DNA of 64,000 bases from Bacteroides sp. 51 (GTDB lineage: Bacteria > Bacteroidota > Bacteroidia > Bacteroidales > Bacteroidaceae). This document shows positions 8,202 through 16,325 of this stretch, one piece after another. Position 1 is the first letter of the stretch; each line of letters begins with the position of its first letter. The position numbers and the translations under genes are program-made. The DNA lies in NCBI RefSeq assembly GCF_010500965.1, contig NZ_QVMI01000002.1:62001-126000 (forward strand), given 5' to 3'. The notes beneath the pieces were generated by a model. That model searched no databases, was not told the DNA's origin, and saw only the letters and a list, made by a program, of their open reading frames with translations.

Positions 8202-9251
8202 ATGAGTAATACAGTAAGCATTTTGCAAAACGGGTATGGTGGAGAAGTATTAGAAGATCTGCTTACCTATACCGCTCAAGGTAACGACACCTATAAAGAA
8301 GGGTTGATTTACATCAAAAGCGGAATACAATACAAGTATACACTCCCATCCATCAAATTAGGAGATGTTATTCAGGATAACAATCCTGTCCCCACCAGCG
8401 TACATGGTTCTAAAGGTCCTAGTGGAGAGAATGAGTACCAACTCACTGCCCGACACTTGATTCCACAGGATTTCATGGTTTATCTGGAGTTTAATCCTCG
8501 TGATTATGAAAAATATTGGAAGTTCGCACAACCGGATGGAAATTTGGTTTTTCGTGAACTTGACCCGAGAATCCAGGCAGTCATGCTTCGCTTGCTTATT
8601 GAAAAGAAGAATGAGTATATCGGTAATGCGATCTGGACTTCATGTATTGGAGGTTCAGCAGCTTCAAATATCATTTCTCCTGCCGATAGTGCTATTATCG
8701 GTAAGAATAAGGAGAAGTATTTTGACGGCTTTATTAAACGTGCAATTGACAATGCTTATGCTACTGACGCCGAAACCATTGCTGGTGGTCAGGTAATCAT
8801 TTCCGGCAATACAGAACTTAGCAACGGACAAGCTGTAGAGAACGCACTCTACACGATGTGGAAAAAATGTCCAAAGGCTATTCGTAAGAAATCAGACTTG
8901 GTTTTTGTGATCGGTTGGGATGCATGGGATGCTTATGACCAATATATTTCCGATAAACAGGTAAAGTATAGCGAGAATAGCGAGGTAAACCGCTACCGTT
9001 TCAAAGGTAAGAAGATTATCCCTATTGTGGGTATTCCAGAACACACTATCGTATTAGGACAGTTTTCAAATTCAATGGATAGCAACCTGTGGATGGGTGT
9101 AGATTACGCAAATGATACAGAGATATTGAAAGTGGATCGCTTGCAGTCCAATTCAGAGCTTTTCTTCTTTCAGATGCGTATGAAAATGGATGTCAATATT
9201 GTCCGTCCTGGCGAAATAGTTGTTCACACTGCATATAAGAAAGCACCTTAA
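8202..9251 (+). CDS. Major capsid protein, HK97-fold type (349 aa)
   Basis: The gene has the length, position and composition expected of a major capsid protein: directly after the protease/scaffold gene and before a terminator. The recognisable order is an N-terminal arm, a strand-rich domain with the DFMVYLEFNPRDYEKYW segment, a helical spine (RIQAVMLRLLIEKKNEYIGN) and the domain ending in a receptor-like strand (FFFQMRMKMDVNIVRPGEIV). Its relative similarity to HK97-like capsids of Bacteroidetes phages is my inference from pattern. A strong terminator follows, in line with high expression. Confidence 0.65.
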   Translation: MSNTVSILQNGYGGEVLEDLLTYTAQGNDTYKEGLIYIKSGIQYKYTLPSIKLGDVIQDNNPVPTSVHGSKGPSGENEYQLTARHLIPQDFMVYLEFNPRDYEKYWKFAQPDGNLVFRELDPRIQAVMLRLLIEKKNEYIGNAIWTSCIGGSAASNIISPADSAIIGKNKEKYFDGFIKRAIDNAYATDAETIAGGQVIISGNTELSNGQAVENALYTMWKKCPKAIRKKSDLVFVIGWDAWDAYDQYISDKQVKYSENSEVNRYRFKGKKIIPIVGIPEHTIVLGQFSNSMDSNLWMGVDYANDTEILKVDRLQSNSELFFFQMRMKMDVNIVRPGEIVVHTAYKKAP

Positions 9252-9272
9252 TCATCATTAGTATTAACCTTT

Positions 9273-9310
9273 AAAGGGGGAGCGGAACCAGTGTCCCTTC
9301 CCCTTTTTTC
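9273..9310 (+). terminator. Intrinsic terminator after the capsid gene
   Basis: AAAGGGG (from 9273) can pair with CCCCTTT about 20 bases later, and the second arm runs straight into a T-rich tract (CCCCTTTTTT). It lies 20 bases after the capsid stop codon, as expected for a rho-independent terminator or mRNA-stabilising hairpin on an abundant transcript. Confidence 0.65.
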
Positions 9311-9321
9311 CCTTTAACCAA

Positions 9322-9591
9322 ATGGCAAAAAAGATAAATACCGAAGAACAGGTAAGCGAAACTCCAGTTCAAAACAATCCCAATTCGGAAACCAAAGAGA
9401 AAACCACACAAGTAGCAGACACTTCAATAGAAGCTCCTGCTCATGTAAAGGACATATTGAAAGGCTTTACAGGCTATAAGACTTTGTTTGTTGACAAACA
9501 CGGTGGAGTATTTACTCCAGATACAGCTTTAGTCATTCGTGGGGATGCAACCCTATATGAAAATCCATTTTACAACCCTGAAAAGAACTAA
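9322..9591 (+). CDS. Small hypothetical structural-region protein (89 aa)
   Basis: The first half is a low-complexity, charged and Asn/Glu/Thr-rich tail. The second half is a small ordered segment (ILKGFTGYKTLFVDKHGGVF, TPDTALVIRGDATLYENPFY) that looks like a beta-rich domain. It sits between capsid and sheath genes, where head decoration or head-tail connector proteins are often encoded. No family recognised. Confidence 0.5.
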   Translation: MAKKINTEEQVSETPVQNNPNSETKEKTTQVADTSIEAPAHVKDILKGFTGYKTLFVDKHGGVFTPDTALVIRGDATLYENPFYNPEKN

Positions 9592-9594
9592 CCC

Positions 9595-10938
9595 ATGGCT
9601 TTAGGAAATGTATTCATAAAAGATGTCGATGGTAATCTGCCTGGTAACTCTTATGCAGGAAATGAAAAGGTTACCGGATTACTATTTGACGTCTCACTGC
9701 AGCCGGATCTCTTTACGACCGGTTATGGTAAAAATAACGAAGGCAAGGTGGCACTCAACGACGTTATCTATATCACCAATCGTAAACAGTCAATCAAAGA
9801 TTACGGAATTATTGAACGGATAACGGTCAATGAGGAGAACGAAAAGAATGAGAATTTCTTACACGGTATTCCCGCTTATCATATCCGGGAGTTCTTTCGC
9901 ACATCCGGTAATATTGATGGCAATGGTAAACTTTACATTATGTTCGCCGACTGCAGTGAAAACTGGGATGCAGTGGAGATAATGCAGAGGGCGTCCGGAG
10001 GGACTGTCAATCAAATGGGTATCTGGACCGAACAACCGTTATGGAAAATCAATGGAGCAGCAGAGAAATATAATTTGAATCTGGTAAAAGGGTTGAATGA
10101 TAAAGCAGTTGCACTGGCTGAACAGAATCAGCCCTTATCGATTGTTTTGTATGCCAATCCATCTAATACGGGAGCGCGTTCGGAAGAGGGCAATAAAATA
10201 GACCTGAATAAAATTCCGAGTTGTATCTGCGAAGCCAGTCGTGTATCTGTAATTTTTGGTCAGGCGCAGAATGAAATAGTTTCGCTCATGCAGAAGCGAA
10301 ATGTAAACCATACACCTCCGGGATTTTTGGGTGCTGTAATGGGGTCAATCGCTAAAGCGAACGTTCATGAGTCGATCGCTTGGGTAAAACAATTCAATTT
10401 GTTCAATGATGACTTCCAAAGTATAGAATTAGGTTTTGGAGATATTAATCTGGATGTCAGTGATGAGTTTATCAGCTTGAACCAGTATGAATCTCTATCT
10501 CCAGTGTTACTGGACGATCTTGATGACAAGGGTTACATTTTTCCGATTAAGTATTCAGGACGAGAAAATGGGATATACATATCTAAGGACCAGACTTGTT
10601 CATCAGCAGACTTCAGAACAATAGCTCGTAACAGAACGATTAACAAATCTCGCAGGCAAGTACGTGAAGCCTTACTCCCTTATGTGAACTCACCTTTGAT
10701 GGTTAATCCGGCTACCGGTTTTCTGGCAGCTTCTAAAATTACAGCATTTAAGACGTTGATTGGTGATATCCTGAATAAGATGAAAACCGACCAGGAAATT
10801 TCTGGTTATGCGGTCAATATCGATCCCAGTCAAAATGTACTTGTGAATGATACGCTGAAGATCGGGTATGTAATCGTACCGGTTGGGGTAGCCGTGAAGA
10901 TATATGTGGAAGAAGGACTTTCTCTAACTGATAAATAA
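9595..10938 (+). CDS. Tail sheath protein, DUF2586-like (447 aa)
   Basis: The protein has the layout of a contractile tail sheath: an N-terminal beta domain (residues 1-100), a middle domain containing ASRVSVIFGQAQNEIVSLMQ, and a C-terminal domain with RQVREALLPYVNSPLMVNPA and closing strands (LKIGYVIVPVGVAVKIYVEE) that would form the handshake strands between subunits. DUF2586 is the family used by Bacteroidetes myophage-like elements. The tube gene follows after 8 bases. A sheath means the tail is contractile. Confidence 0.7.
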   Translation: MALGNVFIKDVDGNLPGNSYAGNEKVTGLLFDVSLQPDLFTTGYGKNNEGKVALNDVIYITNRKQSIKDYGIIERITVNEENEKNENFLHGIPAYHIREFFRTSGNIDGNGKLYIMFADCSENWDAVEIMQRASGGTVNQMGIWTEQPLWKINGAAEKYNLNLVKGLNDKAVALAEQNQPLSIVLYANPSNTGARSEEGNKIDLNKIPSCICEASRVSVIFGQAQNEIVSLMQKRNVNHTPPGFLGAVMGSIAKANVHESIAWVKQFNLFNDDFQSIELGFGDINLDVSDEFISLNQYESLSPVLLDDLDDKGYIFPIKYSGRENGIYISKDQTCSSADFRTIARNRTINKSRRQVREALLPYVNSPLMVNPATGFLAASKITAFKTLIGDILNKMKTDQEISGYAVNIDPSQNVLVNDTLKIGYVIVPVGVAVKIYVEEGLSLTDK

Positions 10939-10946
10939 AATAGATT

Positions 10947-11402
10947 ATGCCTATAATAAACAATGTAGCCTACAGTTGGAGCATGATTACCCTGTCTTCA
11001 ACAGCTCTTGGGATTGATGAAGGAAGTACCACACTTGAAGGGGTTAGTGGTATTAAGTGGAATAAGAAACGTAAGATTGAAAGTAACTACGGGATGGGTG
11101 GTAAGCCTGTGTCGAGAGGTTTTGGTAATATTACCTATTCAGCATCCATTACGATGGACTATGCTACCCAGCAAATGCTACGTAGTACTTATGGTTCATT
11201 AATGGATATTGGGGAATTTGATCTGATAATTAGCTTTGCTAATCCAATGGCTTCAGATGATTGGACAACCACCACTGTAACATTGAAGGGGTGTATATTC
11301 TCTGAAGATGGAATGGAATCCAAGCAAGATGACACGGATATTACACATGAGTTTGATTTGAATCCATTTGATATTCAAATTGGGGATGGTATGTCTATAT
11401 AG
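10947..11402 (+). CDS. Tail tube protein (151 aa)
   Basis: A small beta-rich protein directly after the sheath is the expected tail tube. Strands are visible in ASITMDYATQQML, GEFDLIISFANPM and TTVTLKGCIFSE. The 3' end, encoding IQIGDGMSI and the stop, is part of a 32-base near-palindrome at 11383-11414 that forms the left junction of the recombinase-trio element. Similar 3' ends (GDGDTI-stop) occur at 18704-18727 and 20383-20403. The element therefore inserted at the very end of this gene without destroying it. Confidence 0.65.
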   Translation: MPIINNVAYSWSMITLSSTALGIDEGSTTLEGVSGIKWNKKRKIESNYGMGGKPVSRGFGNITYSASITMDYATQQMLRSTYGSLMDIGEFDLIISFANPMASDDWTTTTVTLKGCIFSEDGMESKQDDTDITHEFDLNPFDIQIGDGMSI

Positions 11403-11414
11403 TCATATCATCCC
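11383..11414 (+). other. Palindromic junction (putative attachment site) at the tube gene end
   Basis: This 32-base segment reads nearly the same on both strands (14 of 16 pairs match), centred on CTATATAG at the tube stop codon. The left half is the tube 3' end and the right half is the outer tip of the element's left inverted repeat. Palindromic cores of this kind are used by tyrosine recombinases for strand exchange. That this is the crossover site is inferred from its position and symmetry. Confidence 0.5.
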
Positions 11415-11499
11415 TTATGTAAACAAATAGTATATGTAAACTTTTAGGACTAATCCTTTAATATATAGAGGTATTCTGTTCTAAAAGTTTGCATAATAT
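11409..11499. repeat. Left inverted repeat of the RIT element (91 bp)
   Basis: The reverse complement matches 18622-18712 at 85 of 91 positions. Inside the repeat are two oppositely oriented arms, AAACTTTTAG near 11438 and CTAAAAGTTT near 11481. Each end therefore probably offers a pair of recombinase binding sites around an AT-rich centre (TATATA). From 11500 to 11690 I see only AT-rich sequence with no supportable gene. Confidence 0.8.
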
Positions 11500-11690
11500 C
11501 TAATGAATGCAAAATATTATCATTCACAAACATGCGAATTAAAAACGTATTCATATATTTTCTTCCGAATAATTTGCAGATATCATAAAAATCTTCCATT
11601 CTCATCAATCTCTTATATTTTAAATTAATGATGATGTAGATCAATTTTAAAAAAAAATCAGACTTTTAATGTATTTCAATATGAATTAAC

Positions 11691-11698
11691 TATCTTTG
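11691..11698 (+). promoter_or_regulatory. Candidate -7 element before the cargo operon
   Basis: TATCTTTG is an exact match to the Bacteroidetes -7 consensus TAnnTTTG. The ATG of the first cargo gene begins only five bases later, which would give a leaderless or almost leaderless transcript. The -33 TTTG is not well matched (a TTTA lies 22 bases upstream), so the promoter is a moderate-confidence call. Confidence 0.4.
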
Positions 11699-11702
11699 CA
11701 GC

Positions 11703-12026
11703 ATGAAATATTTATCTCTCATACTATCCATAAGTGTGTTGCTGTTATCAGTAATGCCTTGCTGTTTGGAGGATAAGTGTTTATCTGTATATGCCGAAAC
11801 TGCTGAAACAGGCGATGACATGGGTAATAGTTGTGAAGACTGTTCTGATGACAGTTGTTGTTCACCATTTCTACATTGCAACACCTGTTCCGGATTTCCC
11901 GAAGCACGCTCCTATAATTTTATAAGTATAAAGAGCAACTTAGTTTCTGATTACAAATCAGATTATATAGAAAGCAACAATCTACCTGATTATAAATCTT
12001 CAATCTGGCAACCGCCAAAAGCATAA
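11703..12026 (+). CDS. Cys-rich secreted small protein, DUF6660-like (107 aa)
   Basis: An N-terminal hydrophobic segment (residues 4-19) ends in a lipobox-like SVMPC, suggesting export and possibly lipidation at Cys20. The mature part carries several cysteines (CEDCSDDSCC, HCNTC) and many acidic residues, suited to metal binding. Small proteins of this kind (DUF6660) sit next to metal-related TonB receptors and efflux genes in Bacteroidetes. As the first gene of the RIT cargo it is probably a periplasmic or outer-membrane metal sensor or chaperone; the metal is unknown. Confidence 0.55.
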   Translation: MKYLSLILSISVLLLSVMPCCLEDKCLSVYAETAETGDDMGNSCEDCSDDSCCSPFLHCNTCSGFPEARSYNFISIKSNLVSDYKSDYIESNNLPDYKSSIWQPPKA

Positions 12027-12043
12027 ACTTATTTTTATTATAC

Positions 12044-12073
12044 AGGTCACTGTGAATATGACCTACATTTTTT
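12044..12073 (+). terminator. Hairpin with T-run between the Cys-rich gene and the TonB receptor
   Basis: AGGTCA at 12044-12049 and TGACCT at 12059-12064 form a perfect 6-bp stem with a 9-base loop, followed by ACATTTTTT. It could end most transcripts after the first cargo gene or act as an attenuator for the receptor. No second promoter with a full consensus was found between here and 12150. Confidence 0.5.
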
Positions 12074-12149
12074 ACGATAATACATTCTTTGTATTATTGT
12101 AATACTCAATTCATTTATTTCTAATTGAAGATTTAATACAATAAACATA

Positions 12150-14327
12150 ATGAAATCAAAAATTATACTGATGCTATTCTTAGCATTCAGCCTTTCCAAT
12201 ATATTCGCACAAAACACACTTAGGGTTAAACTAATAGATTGTGACAGCAAAGAAATACTAATAGGTGCTAATATTGTACTTCAAAACACAACGAATGGTA
12301 CAACTTCCGATACAGAAGGATTAGCGGTTCTCTCCAATATTCCTGACGGTAAACAAAGGTTTGTAATCACTTATGTGGGTTATGAAAAGACCATAAAAGA
12401 TTTTACTTTTCCGTTGGCTTCGGATGAGATTATCGTTATTAGGGTTGAAGCGGACGAAGAAACATTACAGGAAATAGTTGTTTCTTCCACAAGGGGAACT
12501 CGTACCTTTAAAGATATTCCTACCCGCATTGAATTTATCAATGCCGAAGAATTAGGCGAAAAAGGAGTAATGAAGCCCGGAGATATACGTATGCTTCTGA
12601 ATGAAAGTACAGGTATTATGACGCAACAAACATCTGCCATATCGGGTAATTCGTCTATCCGTATTCAGGGCTTGGACGGTAGATATACACAGATATTAAA
12701 AGACGGCTTCCCCGTATTTTCGGGTGCAGCAAGCGGATTAGGCTTATTACAGACACCCCCGCTCGATTTAAAGCAAGTGGAAATAATAAAAGGTTCTTCT
12801 TCTACCTTATATGGTGGGGGTGCGATTGCCGGACTGGTAAACCTTATTTCTAAAACACCCGAAAAGGAAAGGGATTTTTCAATACACCTGAATGGGACAA
12901 CAGGCAAAGGACTTGATGTAAACAGCTTTTTCGGTCAGAAATTCAATAAGGTAGGTACTACCGTATTTGCCTCGTATAACCGCAACTGGGCTTATGACCC
13001 ATCTGATGTGGGCTTTACGGCAATACCAAAGTTCGACAGGTTTGTATTTAATCCTAAGTTATTCTTATACTTATCTGAAAACACAGACTTTAATTTCGGT
13101 ATAAATTCCATGATAGAAAACCGTTTGGGCGGTGATATGGAATATGTAAAGGGTAAAGGGGATGATGAACATTCTTATTTTGAAAGAAACAAGACGCAAA
13201 GACACTCAAGTCAACTTACGTTCGAACATCGTTTTGACAAACAAAACAAATTGAATGTGAAGAATAGCGTTACTTATTTCACTCGTAAGATTGAAATACC
13301 TGATTTTAAATTTGACGGCGACCAGTTATCGTCTTTCTCGGAAGTATCTTTTATACACACAAAAGAAAAGACGGAATGGGTAGCTGGTGCGAATGTATGG
13401 ACGGATAAGTTTACCGAAGAAAAACGGACAGATTTCCCTTTGCGTGACTACAACATGACTACTTTAGGCATATTTGTACAGAACAATACGAAAGTAACGG
13501 ACTGGATGAACCTTGAAAGCGGATTGCGTACCGATTATATAACCGATTATGGTTTTGCGGTTTTACCCCGTATATCCTCACATTTCAAGATTACAGAGAA
13601 ATTTTCGTCCCGTGTTGGCGGTGGCTTCGGATATAAAGCACCTACCATTTTTTCAGAAGATAGCGAACGTATGCAATTTCAGAATGTCTTGCCGATAAAT
13701 GATGATAATAACAAACTGGAAAGAAGCTACGGGGCAAATGTGGATTTCACTTATAAAACAGGTTTGTTTGGCGACCAAGTTTATTTGAGTGTAAACCAGT
13801 TATTCTTTTATACTTACCTGAGAAATCCGCTTGAACTGCAAGCTGTGGATAATAACCGTTGGCAGTTTAACAACATAGACGGTCATGTGGATAGTAAAGG
13901 GGCTGAAACCAATATGAAAATAAAGTATAAGGACTTCGGTCTATTTCTCGGATATACCTATACCGACGCTAAAGTAAAGGAAGATGGCAGAAGCTACCAA
14001 AAAACCTTAACCCCGAAACACAAAATCAATTCTGTTTTAATGTATGAGGTGGAAGATAAATGGAAAATCGGATTGGAAGCCTATTATACCGGAAAACAAA
14101 ATCTGAATGACGGTAAGAAAGGAAAAGATTACCTTATTTGCGGATTAATGATGCAACGGATTTGGGAAAAGTTCTCCATATATGCTAACTTTGAGAACTT
14201 TACCGACAGACGGCAAACAAGATTCGACTCCATTCATACAGGTTCGATGACTAACCCTGAATTTCGGGATATTTACGCACCGTTGGACGGTTTTGTCCTG
14301 AATGCCGGGATTATAATTAAATTGTAA
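12150..14327 (+). CDS. TonB-dependent outer membrane receptor (725 aa)
   Basis: A signal peptide (residues 1-21, ending NIFAQ) precedes a carboxypeptidase-regulatory-like domain (about 22-100; GANIVLQNTTNGTTSDTEG). Next come a TonB-box-like EETLQEIVVSSTRG near residue 105, the plug domain (about 120-240, with SIRIQGLDGRYTQILKDG and a GSSSTLYGGGAIAGLVNLI segment) and a C-terminal 22-strand barrel ending in NAGIIIKL. It would import a metal complex or similar ligand using TonB energy. The substrate is not shown by sequence; the neighbouring Cys-rich and CDF-like genes suggest a metal. The transporter gene starts immediately after the stop codon. Confidence 0.85.
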   Translation: MKSKIILMLFLAFSLSNIFAQNTLRVKLIDCDSKEILIGANIVLQNTTNGTTSDTEGLAVLSNIPDGKQRFVITYVGYEKTIKDFTFPLASDEIIVIRVEADEETLQEIVVSSTRGTRTFKDIPTRIEFINAEELGEKGVMKPGDIRMLLNESTGIMTQQTSAISGNSSIRIQGLDGRYTQILKDGFPVFSGAASGLGLLQTPPLDLKQVEIIKGSSSTLYGGGAIAGLVNLISKTPEKERDFSIHLNGTTGKGLDVNSFFGQKFNKVGTTVFASYNRNWAYDPSDVGFTAIPKFDRFVFNPKLFLYLSENTDFNFGINSMIENRLGGDMEYVKGKGDDEHSYFERNKTQRHSSQLTFEHRFDKQNKLNVKNSVTYFTRKIEIPDFKFDGDQLSSFSEVSFIHTKEKTEWVAGANVWTDKFTEEKRTDFPLRDYNMTTLGIFVQNNTKVTDWMNLESGLRTDYITDYGFAVLPRISSHFKITEKFSSRVGGGFGYKAPTIFSEDSERMQFQNVLPINDDNNKLERSYGANVDFTYKTGLFGDQVYLSVNQLFFYTYLRNPLELQAVDNNRWQFNNIDGHVDSKGAETNMKIKYKDFGLFLGYTYTDAKVKEDGRSYQKTLTPKHKINSVLMYEVEDKWKIGLEAYYTGKQNLNDGKKGKDYLICGLMMQRIWEKFSIYANFENFTDRRQTRFDSIHTGSMTNPEFRDIYAPLDGFVLNAGIIIKL

Positions 14328-15125
14328 ATGAAAAAATCAATTTTTAAAATTGAACAAATGGATTGTCCGAGTGAGGAAAACCTCATTCGAATGAAACTCC
14401 AAGACATAGAGGATATCGCCAAACTGGAATTTGACCTGAAAGACAGAATACTGACCGTTTACCATACTGGCGATTATCAGACAATAGAACAGCAGCTTGC
14501 TACTTTGAATCTCGGTTCACGTTTTGTTGAAAGTACAGAAGTAACAGGAGAAATTCAGGCAGATGAAGACAATAAACAGCGTAAAGTCCTTTGGATTGTA
14601 CTGGCTATAAATTTCGGTTTCTTCCTCATCGAAATGTCAACGGGCATCATATCTAAATCTATGGGATTGGTTGCCGACAGCCTCGATATGCTTGCCGACG
14701 CTTTTGTATATGGGTTAAGCCTGCTTGCTGTGGGTGCTGCCGCAAGCCGTAAGAAACGTGTAGCCATGATTTGCGGATATTTTCAGATACTTCTGGCTGC
14801 AATCGGTTTTATTGAGGTAATCAGGCGGTTTACAGGTGCAGAAGAAATGCCTGTTTTTCAAACAATGATAGGTATATCCGTACTTGCATTGATAGCTAAT
14901 GTTATATGCTTGCTTTTGCTTCAAAGGACAAAAAGCAACGATGCCCATATTCAGGCAAGTATTATCTTTTCATCTAATGATGTGATTATCAATGCGGGGG
15001 TTATTCTTGCGGGATTCTTGGTGTGGCAGTTAAACAATCAGATACCTGACCTTATAATTGGTAGTATTGTATTCCTTATTGTTATTAGAGGGGCAATCAG
15101 GATATTGAAATTGGCTAAGAATTGA
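14328..15125 (+). CDS. CDF-like cation transporter with N-terminal HMA-like domain (265 aa)
   Basis: Residues 1-70 resemble a heavy-metal-associated domain, with MDCPSEEN in place of the usual MxCxxC. Residues about 85-262 hold five to six membrane segments of the cation diffusion facilitator type, including the metal-site motif SLDMLADAF in the second segment and SSNDVIINAG in the fifth. Both are D/N variants of the family's HxxxD and DxxxD sites. It should move divalent cations across the inner membrane, probably by proton exchange. It follows the TonB receptor with no gap, so uptake across the outer membrane and handling at the inner membrane are presumably coordinated. Confidence 0.7.
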   Translation: MKKSIFKIEQMDCPSEENLIRMKLQDIEDIAKLEFDLKDRILTVYHTGDYQTIEQQLATLNLGSRFVESTEVTGEIQADEDNKQRKVLWIVLAINFGFFLIEMSTGIISKSMGLVADSLDMLADAFVYGLSLLAVGAAASRKKRVAMICGYFQILLAAIGFIEVIRRFTGAEEMPVFQTMIGISVLALIANVICLLLLQRTKSNDAHIQASIIFSSNDVIINAGVILAGFLVWQLNNQIPDLIIGSIVFLIVIRGAIRILKLAKN

Positions 15126-15241
15126 ATAATATATCATAAGAATAGAAACGAAAGTTATAACAACTACTTTAATCAAACGGCAATTTTGCCGTAATTGAAT
15201 GGAAAAAGAAAGTCTAATTAGACACGTAAAATAATAATGAA

Positions 15242-15287
15242 AACTCAATAGGTCAATTAAATTATGATCTATTGAGTTTTGTTCTTT
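15242..15287. terminator. Bidirectional terminator between cargo and recombinase genes
   Basis: AACTCAATAG at 15242-15251 pairs perfectly with CTATTGAGTT at 15269-15278, followed on the plus strand by TTTTGTTCTTT and preceded by A-rich sequence that serves as a weaker tail on the minus strand. It separates the convergent cargo and recombinase transcripts. A second small hairpin (ACGGCAA/TTGCCGT at 15177-15192) lies just upstream. Confidence 0.65.
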
Positions 15288-15305
15288 AGTTACGAGTGTT
15301 TCTAT

Positions 15306-16322
15306 TTATCCCAAGCTTTCAAGCCATTGTAGAAGTCCTTTATTTTTTTGCCAAATAGGAAGAGAATCCACATCTGGAGCAAGACTGGTCTTTTCTATAG
15401 CTTCGATCTTCTGCCTTTGACTAATACGAGCATATATTTCTGTTGTTGTTACAGATGAATGGCCAAGAAAGTCTCTTATATAAATCAAATTAATACCTGA
15501 TTCCTGAAGCATCATAGCTTTGGAATGTCGCAAAGAATGCGGACTAACACCTTCCGGTATAGCAGATCGATTAAGATTGCGGGCAATATCAGCATACTTT
15601 TTTACGATATTAGATATAGACATTCTGGATAGTTTATCCTCTTGGCCATTATCAAACAAAGGCTGTTCATTAGCCCAGTTATTCAGTAATCCTTTCTCTT
15701 CCATATACTTCTTGAGAAGTTTAGCTCCCTTTTCTGATATAGGAACTATACGGGTTTTGTTTCCTTTTCCCGTAATTTTAAGTGTTGTCGGTTTTCCAAA
15801 ATGTACTTTTGAAGGAGTTAAGTCGGCAATCTCTTGTACACGAGCTGCGCTCTCATACATCAAGGACAAGAGCGCCAGATCCCGACGCCCCTTCGGTTTA
15901 GTTGTATCTGGTTGTTCAAGAAGAAGTTTTATACCTTCTGAGGTTAAATAGACGACTTTGGCATTTGGGGTTCTTTTCACTTTAATTGCTAATATCCTAT
16001 GCCATTCGTGAAGATGTTCGGGTGAGCGATATAACATAAAACGGAAAAAAGCATGTAATGATGAAAGCCTTGAATTTCTGGTAGACACGCAATTATTACG
16101 TTCGCACTCAAGCCAATTAAGATATTCTATAATCCGTCCCTGTGTTATATCTTTGAAATCTATTTTATCAGCTCCTACATGATGTTTGTTTCGCATGAAG
16201 TTCAATAAAAGCATCATGTTATCCCGGTAGGATTTTATGGTATTAATGGAATATCCTCTTTCTTTTGGAAGATATACGGTAAGATAATCCGTTAAGTATT
16301 TTGCAAATTTAGTCGGTTTCAT
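15306..16322 (-). CDS. Tyrosine recombinase, third gene of the trio (338 aa)
   Basis: The N-terminal SAM-like/core-binding domain spans about residues 5-110 and the catalytic domain 130-320. The catalytic residues are all visible: Arg in YESAARVQEIADL, Lys in TGKGNKTRIVPI, HSLRHSK, GHSSVTTTEIYARIS with the nucleophile Tyr. It starts three bases after the stop of the middle recombinase, so the genes are translationally coupled. In RIT elements the three proteins are thought to act together, but the division of labour is not known. Confidence 0.85.
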   Translation of the reverse strand: MKPTKFAKYLTDYLTVYLPKERGYSINTIKSYRDNMMLLLNFMRNKHHVGADKIDFKDITQGRIIEYLNWLECERNNCVSTRNSRLSSLHAFFRFMLYRSPEHLHEWHRILAIKVKRTPNAKVVYLTSEGIKLLLEQPDTTKPKGRRDLALLSLMYESAARVQEIADLTPSKVHFGKPTTLKITGKGNKTRIVPISEKGAKLLKKYMEEKGLLNNWANEQPLFDNGQEDKLSRMSISNIVKKYADIARNLNRSAIPEGVSPHSLRHSKAMMLQESGINLIYIRDFLGHSSVTTTEIYARISQRQKIEAIEKTSLAPDVDSLPIWQKNKGLLQWLESLG

Positions 16323-16325
16323 AAC

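Noticed and set aside
11450-11644. A minus-strand 64-codon frame next to the left repeat (MEDFYDICKLFGRKYMNTFL)
   Set aside because: It starts outside any promoter, runs into the inverted repeat and shows no family pattern; probably chance in AT-rich sequence.
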